Shown piece by piece: positions 63,881 through 64,000 of a DNA stretch of 64,000 nt. Each line of letters starts with the position of its first letter. Positions within the stretch are counted from its first letter, which is position 1. The position numbers and the translations under genes were made by a program. The notes beneath the pieces were generated by a model that saw nothing but the letters and a program-made list of their open reading frames with translations, did not search any database and was not told the origin of the DNA. Source of the stretch: CBDCFL01 sp965216135 (GTDB taxonomy: Bacteria; Pseudomonadota; Alphaproteobacteria; Rhodobacterales; Rhodobacteraceae); contig CBDCFL010000024.1 in assembly GCA_965216135.1 (NCBI GenBank), positions 372,001 through 436,000 on the forward strand, given 5' to 3'.

Positions 63881-64000
63881 TCAGCTGCGCAAGCTCGACG
63901 GTGGCGCCCCAAATTCCGCCGAAAATGACTTGCTATAATGCGATGAATTGGCAAACCCCGTCGCCAAAGCAATCTCGGTCAATGAAATGGGAGAGGTTTC
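63881..64000 (-). CDS. AraC-family transcriptional regulator, C-terminal part
   Basis: The minus strand from the window edge to TGA at 63881 reads 39 codons: ETSPISLTEIALATGFANSS, then HYSKSFSAEFGAPPSSLRS. This is the second helix-turn-helix and the family signature of AraC/XylS regulators. The gene enters from beyond 64000 and ends directly against the galD stop, tail to tail. It may or may not regulate the gal genes. Confidence 0.85.
   Translation of the reverse strand, partial: ETSPISLTEIALATGFANSSHYSKSFSAEFGAPPSSLRS

Noticed and set aside
1..64000. CRISPR array, prophage or riboswitch
   Set aside because: No regularly spaced repeats, no phage structural or integrase genes and no recognisable riboswitch core were seen in either strand by reading; this is not a computed search.

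Overview
The window looks like chromosomal DNA of an alphaproteobacterium of the roseobacter/Rhodobacterales group. The evidence is dense ATGA/TGATG gene overlaps, protein families typical of that group (DUF6478, a second EF-G-like protein, an MlaA/MlaC pair, a roseobacter-type bifunctional PBP) and a compact luxR-luxI locus. No plasmid, phage or replication-origin functions are visible. The genome appears to be under strong insertion-sequence pressure: three near-identical 1160-bp IS630-type copies, a second IS630-type element, an IS21 element and a broken IS5/IS427-type element lie within 64 kb, and each intact IS interrupts another gene or another IS.

Layout. 1-1.2 kb: amtB (runs off the left edge) and glnK. 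1.5-3.65 kb: a bifunctional penicillin-binding protein with two apparent single-base frameshifts. 3.7-5 kb: mlaC and mlaA. 5.2-10 kb: ridA, a glycerophosphodiester phosphodiesterase, a FemAB/GNAT-like protein, pterin dehydratase, a ferredoxin reductase and rsmD. 10.2-11 kb: map, disrupted by an exact 35-bp tandem duplication. 11.1-14.1 kb: a molybdopterin-binding protein, a GNAT protein, an AhpD-like peroxidase and an OmpA-like protein. 14.2-20.8 kb: a LysR regulator, then fadH and a DUF6478 gene, each split by an IS630 copy. 20.9-26.7 kb: a lipoprotein, ilvD, a CPBP protease, accD and folC. 26.9-30.8 kb: an EF-G-like GTPase and a quorum-sensing locus made of an autoinducer-binding protein without a DNA-binding domain, a LuxR regulator and a LuxI synthase. 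30.9-35.8 kb: a cation/proton antiporter split by IS21, and a DUF3307 protein. 36.1-39.4 kb: glpD and a GMC oxidoreductase.

39.5-53.1 kb is an amino-sugar scavenging locus. A GntR/UTRA regulator and a GH20 hexosaminidase face a long operon with two ABC permeases, a binding protein, an ATPase, a Gfo/Idh/MocA oxidoreductase, two SIS-domain sugar isomerases/deaminases (the second AgaS-like), a ROK kinase, a tagatose-bisphosphate aldolase Z-type subunit and NagA. Together they would release, import, phosphorylate, deacetylate and deaminate N-acetylgalactosamine and/or N-acetylglucosamine. A succinate-semialdehyde dehydrogenase, a VOC protein and tRNA-Gly(TCC) follow.

55.5-58.6 kb is an IS5-type element into which two different IS630-type elements have inserted. 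58.6-61.1 kb is a cluster of truncated genes (PhyH dioxygenase, sulfatase, alpha/beta hydrolase, PA-domain protein). The window ends with galB-galC/ligK-galD, the lower pathway of gallate and 4,5-cleavage aromatic degradation, convergent with the 3' end of an AraC-type regulator.
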